29,578 bases of DNA from Penium margaritaceum (GCA_023375785.1 SZWC01025352.1:4243-33820), one strand, 5' to 3'; shown: positions 9,346 to 18,777, counted from the first letter of the stretch. The notes: generated from the sequence alone by a model not told the origin. Translations and numbers: made by a program.

Positions 9346-10440
9346 TCCGTCTAGCAGCTCCACTCCTCCGATTGTGACACCGGTCCCGCCGATGCCAGCT
9401 CATTAGCAATATTATCCGCAGCCGTCGGCACCCCCATTCCCTTCACTGGGACAGTCCTCCCTCTACACGGGCTCAGGCGCCATCACTCCGCACTCCGTCT
9501 ACACTACCGGGCCGTCCATGCGCAAGCGTCAGCTGGAGCAGTTTATTGCACTTCAGCTTGGCCTGCCTCGTCCTCCCACCCAGGGAAGTGGGAGTTGCGT
9601 CACCTCCTGCTCGTCCCCCTTGCCCTGCATGACTCAGCTTGAGTTGCGGTCGTGTCCTACTTGATTGTTTGTCTCACCATGGCCGTCATTCGATGCCGCT
9701 TCTGTGATCTACGCTGCTCCCCTTTGTGACGACGTCGCGTGGCTGGATGATTTGCAGTTTCGGTTCGCGTCCTCTTCCACCGTGTCTTTGTCTCTCGCTT
9801 GCTGCCATGTGAATGTTAGTGATCTGGCAACACTGCTCTAGGACCCTGCCGAGACTTGGATCATCTATTCCGGAACTACGCATCACATGTCGGCCTCTCG
9901 CGAGGCCTTCAGTATGCTTGGTCATGTTGGCGATGTCTCCGGGGTCCAAACGGGCTCCGACGAGGTGTAACCTGTCCGCGGTGTGGATGTTGTTTGTTTT
10001 TGTGGTCCTGCCGGTGATATCTTCTTCACCTATGTCCTCTTCGTCCCCGGTCTTGAGCTCAGCCTTCTATCCGTTACTGCCCTTGACCGCATGACCATGG
10101 ACGTTGTGCACTCGCGTGGTGTTGGCACTATGACGTAGCGTCCATCCGGTCTTGTCGCCCTGCACGCCACCGCCCATGGCAACCTGTGGCACGTACCTCG
10201 TCTATCATCCTCTCCTTCCGTCCCCTCCTCGTTGGCCGTCACATGCCATGTGATCGTCACTAGCACGCTCCTCTCCACAACACACCAGCCTCTTGTTCCG
10301 ACGCCTTTGCCATGTCCACTTTCCTGCCGTCGACAGCATGCTCGGCACCCAGCCGTCCAAGGGCCTTGACTCTGAGGCATTCCCCTTGCCATGACCCATG
10401 GAGTGCGTTGATTACACTCAAGGCAAGATGCACTAGTCCA
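9346..10440 (+). pseudogene. Copia A protease region, catalytic Asp lost
   Basis: The segment after the knuckle (9346-9800) is Pro/Ser-rich and frame-shifted, with no domain. The protease loop at 9851-9885 reads ETWIIYSGTTHHM. Element B has TWIIDSGATHHM at the same place, so the catalytic Asp became Tyr (TAT, 9866-9868). The following LSVTALDRM.. block corresponds to LSVRA-type sequence in B. An in-frame TAA follows near 9968. The protease is certainly inactive. Confidence 0.82.
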
Positions 10441-11175
10441 CATACCCCCTGTCCTCCTCTGGTGCATCTGCCCCTCTCGACCTGATCCATACCAATGTCA
10501 TGGGTCCTCTCCCTACCGAGTCCGTCGGAGAGCATGGCCATTATGTCCTCACCCTCACTGATGACTACTCGCGCTACCGTTGGGTCTTCTGCCTTTGGCA
10601 AAAGAACAATGTTCCTCGTGCCATTCAAGACTTGCTTGTCCTTGCGGAGTGCGAGTGTGGCTGCTCCCTTTACCGCTTTTGCTCTGATTGCGGTGGTGAG
10701 AACATGGGAGAGACCGCGTATTTTCTCGCCTCCTGCGGTATGCACCACGAGACGTCCGCGCCCTACACGCCCGCCTAGAACGGCATCTCCGAGCGGTGGA
10801 ACCGTACCATGGCTGATGTTGTCCGCACCATGCGGGTTGAGTCCGGCCTCTCTGATGGCTTCTACTTTGAAGCCATGGCCTACATGACGTGGGTCTAGAA
10901 CCGGATTCCTCACGGACCCCTTCCCTACCAGTCCACCCCGTACCAGCACTGGTGCGGTGATCGAGCCGACCTCCGCCCTGTTTGCGTTTGGAGCTACGGA
11001 GCGATCGTGTGGCTGCCCGCCCTGCAACAGGGTGGCAAGCTGGCCCCCCGCGAGCATCCTTGCACCTTTCTCAGTGTCTCTCATGAGTCAAAGGCTTTGC
11101 ACTTCTAGGATCCCTCTTGACACTGCATCATCAAGTCCCACGATGCCCTCTTCTTTGAGGAACTGTTTCCACGCG
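10441..11175 (+). pseudogene. Copia A integrase core, first catalytic Asp lost
   Basis: From 10480: LIHTNVMGPLPTES, then YVLTLTDDYSRYRWVF, FCSDCGGENMG, PYTPA-stop-NGISERWNRTMADVV and MAYMTWV-stop-NRIPHGPLP. The first Asp of the DDE triad is Asn (AAT, 10494-10496; Copia B has Asp). The second Asp (SDCGGE) and the Glu (ISERWN) remain. Stops include TAG at 10776 (B has CAG) and TAG after MTWV (B has TGG). Further stops occur near 11107. Confidence 0.85.
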
Positions 11176-11280
11176 ATCTCGTTCCATCCGGCTTGTCCAT
11201 GTCCCTCCCATCGCGTGGGGGACTCGTGGGTATGTCCTCCGTCCTACCGCTTCCAATTGGCACATCACTTACTCCCTCCA

Positions 11281-11848
11281 AGCCAGCAGTCCCAGTCGCG
11301 GCTACTGGCCCCTCCGAGCCAAAAGCCCGAGTCGCGTCCACCGGTCCCTCCGGGCTGGTCCCAGTCGTGTCCACTGGTCTCCTAGGCCAGCCGCTCCAGT
11401 TGCACCCATAGGTCCCTCCAGGCCGCGGGTCCCAGTCGCGCCCGCTGTCCCCTTTGGACTGGCACCCCCAGTCACGTCTGCTAGCCCCTTCGGGCCAGCA
11501 GCCCCAGTCGCGTCCACTGGTCCCTCCGGGCCAGCCGCCCCAGTCGCGTCCACGAGTCCCTTCGAGCCAGCCGCCTTAGTCGCGCCCGCTGGCCCGTCTT
11601 GGCCGGCCGCCCCAGTCGCGACCACTGGCCCTTTTGGGGGAGCCGCCCGAGTCGCGTCCACTGACCCCTCCAGGCCAGCTGATACAGTCAGATGGGCTAG
11701 CGGCCCGAGTCGCGACCGCAAGCCCCTCCGGGCCAGCCGTCCTACTCGGGCGCGGTGGCCCCTACAGGCCGGCGGCCCGAGTCGCGTCCGCTGGTCCCTC
11801 CGAACCACCAGCCCCAGTCACGTCCGCTTGTAACTCTGGGCCAACAGC
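11281..11848 (+). repeat. 36-bp minisatellite in the Copia A integrase-RT linker
   Basis: About fifteen units repeat around CAGTCGCGTCC...GGTCCCTCCGGGCCAGCC, coding on the plus strand for twelve-residue Pro/Ala-rich units of the type ASTGPSGPAAPV. Unit length is mostly 35-36 bp with a few longer ones, so frame shifts occur within it. The equivalent linker in Copia B (22330-22620) is Ser/Pro/Ala-rich but not visibly tandem. The minus strand reads as a collagen-like Gly-x-x series, an echo of the same repeat. Confidence 0.88.
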
Positions 11849-11879
11849 GTCGTCCGCCTCCATCGGCCCGTCAGACTGT

Positions 11880-13095
11880 GTGCCATCTCCTTCCCTAATG
11901 CCCTACACGTGTGGCCCAGGTGGGAGCCTTCAACCGAGGCCGTCAGTGAGCGTGCACACCACAGCACTTTGCCCTATGGCATCTCAGCCCACTATCGTTC
12001 TACATGTCTCTTCTACTCCTACGGTCGTGAGTGGGAACCCTTGTGCCAAGGCCCTTAGCCTGACCACCTCGGCTATCATTGGAGACCTTCACCCTGGTTA
12101 TGCACTGGGCTACACCATGCTCCATCACGAGCATCGACATGCTGTCATGGCTGCACTCGAACGCATCCCACCTAGAGCTCAAGACAAACTTGCTCTCTCA
12201 GTCCACTCCATAGCACGCTCGGAAGACCCAACCACCCTGGGCGAGGCTCGCACCTCTCCTGAGGCTGCACACTGGGATGTTGCCTGTACTGACAAGCTCG
12301 CTGCTATCCGGCAACACCATGCGTATGACCTAGTCGACTCCCCTCCAAGTCGGAAGGCCATCGGTGCCAAGTGGGTCTTTCGGCGCAAATGGAATCCCAA
12401 CGGGTCCTTGTACAACTACAAGGCCCGCCTCAAAGCAAAGGGGTTTGCTTGGGTCCCTGGGGTTGACTACGACCAGAAATATGCTCTGGTTGGTTGGTTC
12501 TCTACAAGTCGCGCGCTCTTTAGTTTGGTTGCCTAGCATGGTTGGGAGATGCATCAGATAGACGTGAGCAACGCCTTCCTCCATGGTTCATTGGAGGGTG
12601 AGGAGTTTTACATGGTGCAGCATCCAGGCTTCGACGACGGCACTCGGAGAGTTTGGCAACTGCGGAAGTCCTCTACGGCCTGAAGCAGTCTCCTTGATGT
12701 TGGAACCAGGAGATTAGTAGCACGCTCCTTCGCGGCAGCCTTCAGCGTAGTACCGCTGACCCCACATTGTTTGTCAGCTCATGAGGCCAGACCCTTGCCA
12801 CTGTCTTGGTCTACGTCGCCGATCTCCTCATTGCGTTGCCTGACATGACTACCGTCCAGCGTGTCAAGGACCTACTCCACACCGCCTACCAGATGACGGA
12901 TCTCGGGTGTGCCCGAGTCTTTCTGGACATGGAGCTCAAGCATGATAGCTCCCAGGGCTTCCTACACGTCCACTAGGCTGCCTATGTGCAGACCCTGTCC
13001 ACTCGCTTCATTGAGGACCTGCCCCTCGTGCCCATCGCATCTTCACCCATGTCACCTGATGGCCAGGTGAAGCTGAAGGCCCAGCTGTTGTGGGA
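11880..13095 (+). pseudogene. Copia A reverse transcriptase, YVDD changed to YVAD
   Basis: RT homology starts near 12260: [87 protein letters not shown], then LKQSP..CWNQEI and LVYVADLLIA. The catalytic box is Y-V-A-D (12812-12823) where B has Y-V-D-D; the first essential Asp is Ala (GCC). TAG at 12535 replaces the CAG seen in B (VAQHDW), and TAG in FLHVH-stop-AAY (about 12975) replaces CAG of B. A frameshift lies near 12670. The element could not reverse transcribe. Confidence 0.88.
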
Positions 13096-13600
13096 GAGCC
13101 AGTTGATGTGACCATGTATCTGCGAGTCATCGGGTCACTGATGTTCCTAGCGATGAGGACGCGCCCAGACATCACGTTGATCGTCAACCTCCTTGCTCAA
13201 TTTTCTCAGGAGCCGCGTCACCTCCACCTGGAGGCCGCAATCAAATGACTGCGCTATGTCGTCTTGACTCCTCGGCGAGGTCTCATATTCCGCCGCCAGC
13301 CGTCTATCATCGAGCTCGGTTACACCGATAGTGACTAGGCCGGCAGTCGAGACGGTAAGAGTCGCACGGACTGGATCTTTCTGATCGGCGACACAGCTAT
13401 ATCCTGGCGCAGTGGAAAGCAAAGGTGCATTGCACGCAGCATTGCTGAGGCTGAGTACGTGGCCCTTGGCTCAGGCGCATGTGAGAGTGTGTGGTTGCAT
13501 CGTTTGTTATCCGAGTTGCGTCAGTCCGTCGCATCCATCACATTATATTGTGACAATGAGAGTGCCATGGAGGTCGCCGGTAATGACGGTGTGCATCACA
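13096..13600 (+). pseudogene. Copia A RNase H, first part
   Basis: Homology to the Copia RNase H: IGSLMFLAMRTRPDIT-like text in shifting frames, then GYTDSD-stop-AGSRDGKSRT, ISWRSGKQRCIARSIAEAEYVALGSGA and YCDNESAMEVAGNDGVHH. Asp of YTDSD, Glu of EAEYVAL and Asp of CDNESA are present. The TAG at 13336-13338 stands where B has TGG (DNDWAW). The sequence stops at 13600 in GVHH, where nested DNA begins. Confidence 0.85.
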
Positions 13601-13806
13601 TGTTGGTTTGTGTGGCTTCCATCCGTCAAGACCGACACCGATGGTTCACCCATATACCCACATTGGGGGTATGTGGTGGAGGAGAGCGTGACGACACAAC
13701 AGGCCTTCGGAGTGTCCCGAGACTTCTCCAGCACGTATGACAACGCTGGCGAGACACGGTCGATGCGTTCCGGCAGCCGTATTGGCTCGTCGGTAGCTTC
13801 GAGAGG
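13601..13806 (+). repeat. Left LTR fragment of the nested element
   Basis: Starts TGTTGGTTTGTGTGGCTTCC and matches 15081-15285 closely (shared CACATTGGGGGTAT, GGAGAGCGTGACGACAC, GTCGATGCGTTCCGGCA), then diverges abruptly after GTCGGTAGCT. Confidence 0.8.
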
Positions 13807-14361
13807 TGAGCGTGCCCTCGTCTTCCGCCATCCTGGCTCTTGTCGACCCCATCATTGCTCCTCCTTCCTCTTCTGTCGCCGTCATGCTCCTTCATCCACC
13901 CGACTCACCTGCCCCATCGTCATCTTCATCCACAAGTGGTGATCCTGTTTGTCGCTCCAACTCTCCTTTTCCGGTGGTACACCACTGCGCCTCAGGGTGC
14001 TTTATCCCACCTCGGAGGCCAGCTCCGCGACTTCATCCACGCTTGCATGTTGCTTGCCCATTCCCTTTCATTCGTTGTAGAGAGATGCATCACGATAGAG
14101 CAGAGAGAGGAGAGACTATGATTTAACACCCTTGGCAGTCAAGCGAGGGCTGGTACACTAGAGGTGATGCAGATTCGCGTGAGGAGTCGTAGCCGGAGAC
14201 ACCACTTTGTCTTTAAGCTCGGGTGCCGACTCGCACGTGACAGAGAGAGCTATCTCTACATGATGGACACACCACATGACTCATCGCCCAGGATCTGTTC
14301 ACCTACGACATCAACATCTCCATCGAGGACATCGCTGCCAGGTTCATCTGCCCAAGGGGAG

Positions 14362-14900
14362 TGTTGTGTTGACCTCGACCTGACGTGACGTCATGGGAGA
14401 TGCATGGCGAGGTCCATGCTCTGTTCTGAGCATCTACAGCATCCCGCATGTGGCTCATGCTACGTGCTTGCACAACTGCATGTGGATGGTAGCACACTGT
14501 TGGTCGAGACCCGGACACTTGGTGGGTTGTACCAGTGTCACGAGGAGACCATGTGATCGTGTGTCTTGGTGTCTGGCTGTACTGTGTGTGCCATGTGCAT
14601 GTGATTTGGGTCGCTATTAGTGGTCGAGATCCGGACAATTGGTGTGTTGCACCCGTGTTACGAGGAGATCCTCCCATGATCCTGTGTTTGGATAATGGTA
14701 CTATTGTGTTGGATTGATCGTAGCGGTCGAGATCCGGGTCCTGGTAGCACCAGTGTCACGAGGAGACCATCTTGTCGTCTAACATGTGTATGATGTGCAT
14801 TACACTGGTTTGTGTGCGTGTGCATCACTCCTCTCATGGTCGAGACCTAGACACTTGGTGGGCTATGCCAGTGTCCAGGGAGACCCTAGATGGATAGCAG
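14362..14900 (+). repeat. LTR-like segment carrying four palindromic units
   Basis: Starts TGTTGTGTTGACC directly after a purine tract CCAAGGGGAG, the usual 3' LTR context in this window. It contains units at 14502-14550, 14622-14670, 14725-14768 and 14838-14885. The right end is undefined; it runs into a TG microsatellite. Confidence 0.5.
14502..14885 (+). repeat. Four copies of a 49-bp imperfect palindromic unit
   Basis: Each copy starts GGTCGAGAYCC and ends at or near GAGGAGACC, with an inner stem such as ACACTTGGTG paired with TACCAGTGT. Copies: 14502-14550, 14622-14670, 14725-14768, 14838-14885, spaced 103-120 bp. The same unit recurs at 15297-15491 and inverted at 26149-26393. The DNA between units is not conserved, which points to selection or amplification of the unit itself. 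Confidence 0.85.
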
Positions 14901-14980
14901 ATGTGTGTGTGTGTGTGTGTGTGTATGTGTGTGTGCTTTTGTGTGTGTGTGTGTGTGTGTCTCAGTGTGTGTGTGTGTGT
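14901..14980 (+). repeat. TG/GT microsatellite
   Basis: Three blocks of TG repeats separated by TATG, CTTT and CTCA interruptions. Open frames through it are a by-product of the repeat. Confidence 0.95.
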
Positions 14981-15296
14981 ATATGAGTTCACTCATGCAT
15001 GTTATGGCTTGCCATACGCTGTTGTTCCGTGCCTTGGCTCACTTTCTTCTGGCGTTGACGGTCATGTCAGCCAGGGGGAGTGTTGTTTTGTGTGGCTTCC
15101 ACCCGTCACGACCAACGCCGATGGATTGCCCATACACCCACATTGGGGGTATATTTTGGAGGAGAGCGTGACGACACGACAGGCCTTTGGAGTGTCACGA
15201 GACTTCTTGAGCACGTACGACAGCACTGACGAGGCACGGTCGATGCGTTCCGGCAACCCTGTTGGCTTGTCGGTAGCTAGGAGAGTTTTCTCGGTG

Positions 15297-15491
15297 GGTC
15301 GAGACCCGTGCACCTGGTGGACTTTACCGGTGCAACAAGGAGACCGGATGGATGTAGTAGGGGTTCCGATGTTCTTAAAGCCGTACATGATGTCTAGACG
15401 CTGATTTCTGAGATTTCTTAGCACTGCTTGTATTTTCTCGGTGGTCGAGACCCGGGCATTCGGAGAGCTGTTCCGGTGCCTTGAGGAGACC
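15297..15491 (+). repeat. Two further palindromic units in the U3 of the right LTR
   Basis: Units at 15297-15345 and 15443-15491, both 49 bp, both preceded by TTTTCTCGGTG. The first pairs GCACCTGGT with ACCGGTGC; the second pairs TTCGGA with TCCGG. The arms differ from those at 14.5 kb yet stay complementary. Confidence 0.85.
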
Positions 15492-15592
15492 ACCGTTATT
15501 GTTATCATGGTGAATGTAGTGTGTTCTCCCCGCTGACTCGTTTGGGTTCAGCGGGGGTGACGGGACCTGGTGCGGGTAGCTGTAGGCACCCC

Positions 15593-15599
15593 TATATAA
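15593..15599 (+). promoter_or_regulatory. TATA box of the nested right LTR
   Basis: TATATAA in CCCTATATAAGCCC, about 155 bp before the LTR end and about 100 bp after the second palindromic unit, a normal position for an LTR core promoter. Confidence 0.75.
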
Positions 15600-15752
15600 G
15601 CCCGCTAGGGACTCATTTGTACACTCTCCTTGTTCTTTTATATTCAGTGCTCCAGACTTAGCCAAATTCTTGCCGTCTTGCATCGCACTCACACATAAAG
15701 CTCATGTTCGTTTTTGCATGGGCCCGCACGTCCTTAAATCATTTCCAATTTT

Positions 15753-15991
15753 TCACACGCACAAAGCACATCAATGTTGATCATCATTATGTGCGTTCGT
15801 TGTTGCATGAAAGAAGCATCAACATTGTATGGGTTGAGACAGCACGGCAACTGGCTGACTTCTTGACCAAGGCACTGTAGCGCGACTCGTTTAAGAAGGC
15901 TGTGAGTTCGGTTGGGTTGGCGTGCGTCCGTGAGTGGCTCTCTTTATCCCTGCCTGCTTTTGCGCGTGCCTTGGGGGAGTCTGGTTGTTGA
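15753..15991 (+). pseudogene. Copia A RNase H, last part
   Basis: After the nested insertion the RNase H resumes: TKHINVDHHYVR, LLHERSINIVWVETARQLADFLTKAL, then TAG, then RDSFKKAVSSVGLACVREW, ending at TGA 15989-15991. Copia B has the matching ARTKHIAVEHHFVHDLVE and MKALARGKF..SVGL. This is the conserved Copia C-terminus (ADxxTK), which confirms that 13601-15752 is an insertion. Confidence 0.9.
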
Positions 15992-16030
15992 CTATGTCTG
16001 TGTCCGCGCACGTGCACTACGCCTGTGAGC

Positions 16031-16040
16031 CATGGGGGAG
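16031..16040 (+). other. Polypurine tract before the Copia A 3' LTR
   Basis: CATGGGGGAG immediately precedes TGTTGG. The same CATGGGGGAG-TGTTG junction occurs at 25481-25491 for Copia B. It primes plus-strand DNA synthesis. A second GGGGGAG occurs at 15973. Confidence 0.8.
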
Positions 16041-16890
16041 TGTTGGCTTTTGCGCATCTCTCATTGTGCTATGTTGTATCCTCCCGGCTTGTGTACAACG
16101 GCGTGCAGATGACTGACGGCGAGAATCAATGCCGTTGGAGTGTCGTCCAGTGGAGCTGACGCACATTGAAGCCTACTCGCAGTTTGCTGGTGCCTCCTCC
16201 CTACAGAGACGTACTCAACTTCCTCGACAGGCCTCCTCAAGGGTCGGGCCGCTGGCGATCACTGCCATCGCAAATGCTGTCTGCATGCACCCATCACTGT
16301 TTCTTGCTGTGCCATTGTGTGTACAACATTGTGCTCTGCCTAGGGTCCATGTCTCTTGCAACGTTGCACTGTTTGGCATCATGAACCTTCGTAGGCACTG
16401 CCTGGGTTCGGGCAGTCATAACTCTTTGTTGCTGTTATTATAGCTGATTCTGACTACACGACTGCGTTTGCAGCGTCGTTTTATGATATGGTCCAGTTTT
16501 GAGGCAAAACAGATGACGCCCGGGTTTTGGGTTGTTGGGCGTCTGGCAGGGCTTACCGAGGAAACCATGCCTGCCAAAAAACAGGTCTAGGACTGTTTCC
16601 TGATTAGCTGGTTAGCTGAGTAACAAGTTCTACACTAATATAGGGGAGCTAGAACTTGGAGGGGTCTCCCATTGTTGCTCATTCTTCAATCCTAATCAGT
16701 CACGTTCAGTTTTTAGCTACTTTATGGCGCTAACACTAGCGCGCATATTTCTGAGTAACAAACTCGGAGCTTCCACTTAGTCTCTAGAGCGGCAGTTTGA
16801 GGGGGCAACAGACTTAAGCAACGAGCGTGGAAGCCCGCACGCTGCATCAACAACGCTGCTGCCCCAACCTGGTTCCTACTTTTCCATTTT
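16041..16890 (+). mobile_element. LTR family alpha, plus copy, at the Copia A 3' end
   Basis: Starts TGTTGGCTTTTGCGC after the polypurine tract and runs about 850 bp. It is the same family as the minus-strand copy at 24568-25400: shared blocks include CCTCCCGGCTTGTGTACA, GCAGATGACTGACGGCGAGA, ACGCCCGGGTTTTGGG, GCTAGAACTTGGAGGGGTC and GAGCGTGGAAGCCCGCACGC. Homology fades after TTTCCATTTT (about 16890); a TG...CA end at 16866 is also possible. By position it is the 3' LTR of Copia A, yet it does not resemble that element's 5' LTR. Confidence 0.75.
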
Positions 16891-17338
16891 GCCGGTGTAA
16901 ACCGGACATGTGGTCCCGAGGGATCAGCAACCTGGTTCACTACGCTGAAAGCATGCAAGTGAGTAAGAATCCTGTCACATCACAAGCATGCACTCCTACA
17001 AATGTATTCTTAACTTTGGCATGTAGAGCCATTACTAAACTAAGGCTCGTCATGAGGATAACGCTGTTTTTGTGGTCACCACTTGGCAACTTGATAGTGT
17101 CACCACCACTGTGCGCCCCATGCTGCGTCACAGTCTTGCACCAGGGAGCCTCAGTTGACGTCAATCACTTGTAGTGATGAGGTGGGTGTGTGTGTGTGTG
17201 TGTGTGCGTAAAGGCAAAAGGGAACTTGCGTGTGTCACAACTATAACCAACAACAACAAGTCCAGAGGTCACCACGACGCACACACAAACCATAGGGATG
17301 TGCAAGATGAGGCGGAGACCATGAGAGCGATCGTTAAC
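16891..17338. other. Unassigned stretch between the two Copia elements
   Basis: No coding motif seen. Contains a GT microsatellite at 17185-17206. The last five bases, TTAAC (17334-17338), would be the left TSD of Copia B. Confidence 0.6.
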
Positions 17339-18193
17339 TGTTGTGATTTGTGACGTTCTTGTACAGTCTACTGTGACCACTCGGCCATGTCCATACTCGT
17401 GCAGATCCCTGAGGCGGGCCCTGGTGACACCGGTGCGACGACTGGCGGCAGACTACCAGCTTGGAGCTGGCCGACTACCGTTCCAGAGCCCCGGACACTG
17501 CCGGGACTTCCTGCTCTTTTTCATGCAGCTTGCAGGAGTTTTTTGGCGGACTGGCCATGAGCCCGATTTGCATGTTTCTGCATTGCGTGTCCATCGTCTG
17601 ATGATGGATGCATGCATGTGACCAGTGGTAGCGTCCGTCTTGTGATCCTGCATGTCTAGGTTTAGACGGCGTAGCATTCTGACATATGTGCGCATAGTTA
17701 TGGCCAAAACAGTGATTTTGGGCCGGTTTTAGGACAGCTCTTGGACCGTCGCGTGCGACACCCGCTGTGCGCCGCGGCAGGTATTCATGCCATGGACCTG
17801 TCATTTGTCATTTCTCTCTGCAAATGCTATTGAAGCATTCAGACACTTTGCCTTGTGTCCCCTAGCCAAACTCTTGCCGTTGCGTGCACGACTTGTGACN
17901 NNNNNNNNNNNNNNNNNNNNNNNNNNNNNNNNNNNNNNNNNNNNNNNNNNNNNNNNNNNNNNNNNNNNCGCGTGCGACACCCGCTGTGCGCCGCGGCAGG
18001 TATTCATGCCATGGACCTGTCATTTGTCATTTCTCTCTGCAAATGCTATTGAAGCATTCAGACACTTTGCCTTGTGTCCCCTAGCCAAACTCTTGCCGTT
18101 GCGTGCACGACTTGTGACCGTCGTCACCGTCTGATGAGGCACTGACGCCTGGTCAATGGGAGTGTTGCTAGGAAGCTTCCTTGCATCTTCTCA
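17339..18193 (+). mobile_element. 5' LTR of Copia B
   Basis: Starts TGTTGTGATTTGTGACG, identical to the 3' LTR start at 25491, and ends TTCTCA just before the primer-binding site at 18194. It contains a 69-base N gap (17900-17968) with identical 150-bp sequence on both sides, so its real length is probably about 636 bp. A weak TATA-like TATTCAT stands in GGCAGGTATTCATGCC. Confidence 0.88.
17750..18118. other. Assembly gap flanked by an exact 150-bp duplication
   Basis: 17750-17899 and 17969-18118 are identical base for base, separated by 69 N. Neither the solo-LTR relic nor the related LTR at 25762-26480 has this duplication. It is almost certainly two overlapping contig ends joined by a scaffold gap instead of being merged. 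Confidence 0.92.
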
Positions 18194-18205
18194 TGGTATC
18201 ATAGT
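18194..18205 (+). other. Primer-binding site of Copia B (degenerate)
   Basis: TGGTATCATAGT matches the tRNA-Met type TGGTATCAGAGC at ten of twelve places and abuts the LTR end. Confidence 0.7.
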
Positions 18206-18227
18206 AGTGAGACAGTTCTCACTGAGC

Positions 18228-18777
18228 TGCGTAGCAGAGACGCAGCAGCGCAGCAGCAATGCCAGTCACCGCTGGAGCAGATCCACTGGGGCCTATCGAA
18301 GACAGCTGGTCGCTGTCGACGCAGCCCACACCCATCACGTAAGACCGTAGCAGCGGCGTCGCCACCGTGCCAGTAGAAGAATAGTAGCAGAGCAGCAGCA
18401 ACAACATTGGCAGCAACAGCGTTGTAGCAGTAGCTGGAGCAACGCGTGGCGGCTGTAGTGAGTGCAGCCGCCTTCTGGAGCCGTAGCAACGGCCGCGGCA
18501 ACAGTAGCGTAGCGGTAGCAGCGGCGATAGCAGTAGAGCACAAGTAGCGGCGGCAACAGCAGTAGCAGCGGCAGCAGCAGAGCAGCAGCAGCTGTAGCAA
18601 CAGCAGCTGTAGCAACAGTAGCGCAACAGCGGCAGCAGCAGTAGTGCGCGGTGGCGGCAGCGAGCAGCAGCCGCAGTGCGCAATAGTAGCGGCATTGTGT
18701 AGCCGCTGCTGCCGCTGCTGCACACGCAGCCACGTAGCAGTTGCTGCAGCTGACAGCACAACTATAGTAGCAGCTGA
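18228..18777 (+). repeat. CAG/GCA-triplet-rich leader of Copia B
   Basis: About 550 bp made of degenerate CAG, CGG and TAG triplets (AGCAGCAGC, GGCGGCAGC, GTAGCAGC). It lies between the PBS and gag, i.e. in the transcribed leader. Minus-strand open frames through it are Cys/Leu/Ala-rich echoes of the repeat. The leader of the gag-only element at the window's right end has the same composition when read on its own strand. Confidence 0.85.

Larger units (their letters stand above)
13601..15752 (+). mobile_element. Nested LTR-element remnant inserted in Copia A RNase H
   Basis: This 2152-bp block starts TGTTGG and interrupts the GVHH..RTKHI motif. TCACA stands on both sides (13596-13600 and 15753-15757), which would be the TSD, although a CA slip is needed to restore the host frame. 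The first 205 bp (13601-13806) and the start of the right part (15081-15285) are clear direct repeats, i.e. two LTR starts. Between them are an LTR-like start at 14362 behind a purine tract (AAGGGGAG), four palindromic units, and a TG microsatellite. No intact coding region is present; 13806-14360 gives only short motif-free frames. It may be a composite of more than one insertion. Confidence 0.68.
15081..15752 (+). mobile_element. Right LTR of the nested element
   Basis: Begins TGTTGTTTTGTGTGGCTTCC after a purine tract CCAGGGGGAG (15071-15080). It has a good TATA box (15593-15599) and ends before TCACA at 15753. Length is 672 bp. Two palindromic units lie in its U3. The end reads TTTCCAATTTT rather than the usual CA; either the end was altered or the true end is CA at 15755. 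Confidence 0.7.
7118..16890 (+). mobile_element. Ty1/copia element A, heavily degenerate
   Basis: Order on the plus strand: 5' LTR (to 8075), primer-binding site 8078-8090, gag, protease, integrase, RT, RNase H (broken at 13600, resumed at 15753), polypurine tract and LTR at 16041. Integrase before RT makes it Copia. It shares gag type and pol sequence with element B at 17-25 kb. Active-site residues are lost in four domains, and many stops and frameshifts are present. The segment 13601-15752 is a later insertion. The two flanking LTRs look unrelated, so one end may come from recombination. The left boundary at 7118 is a guess from a TGTTGTG start. Confidence 0.85.

Noticed and set aside
11302..11808. 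Minus-strand open frame with a collagen-like Gly-x-x repeat
   Set aside because: It is the reverse reading of the GC-rich 36-bp minisatellite in the plus-strand Copia A linker; unit length is not kept in frame and no start context or partner domain is seen.
14890..15000. Cys/Val-rich open frames across the TG repeat
   Set aside because: Microsatellite translation only.
14502..15491. Palindromic units as a CRISPR array or tRNA-derived SINE
   Set aside because: Spacing is irregular (89-146 bp), copies vary in the arms and lie in eukaryotic LTRs. GGTCGAGACC is only distantly like a Pol III B box, and no A box or tail was found.
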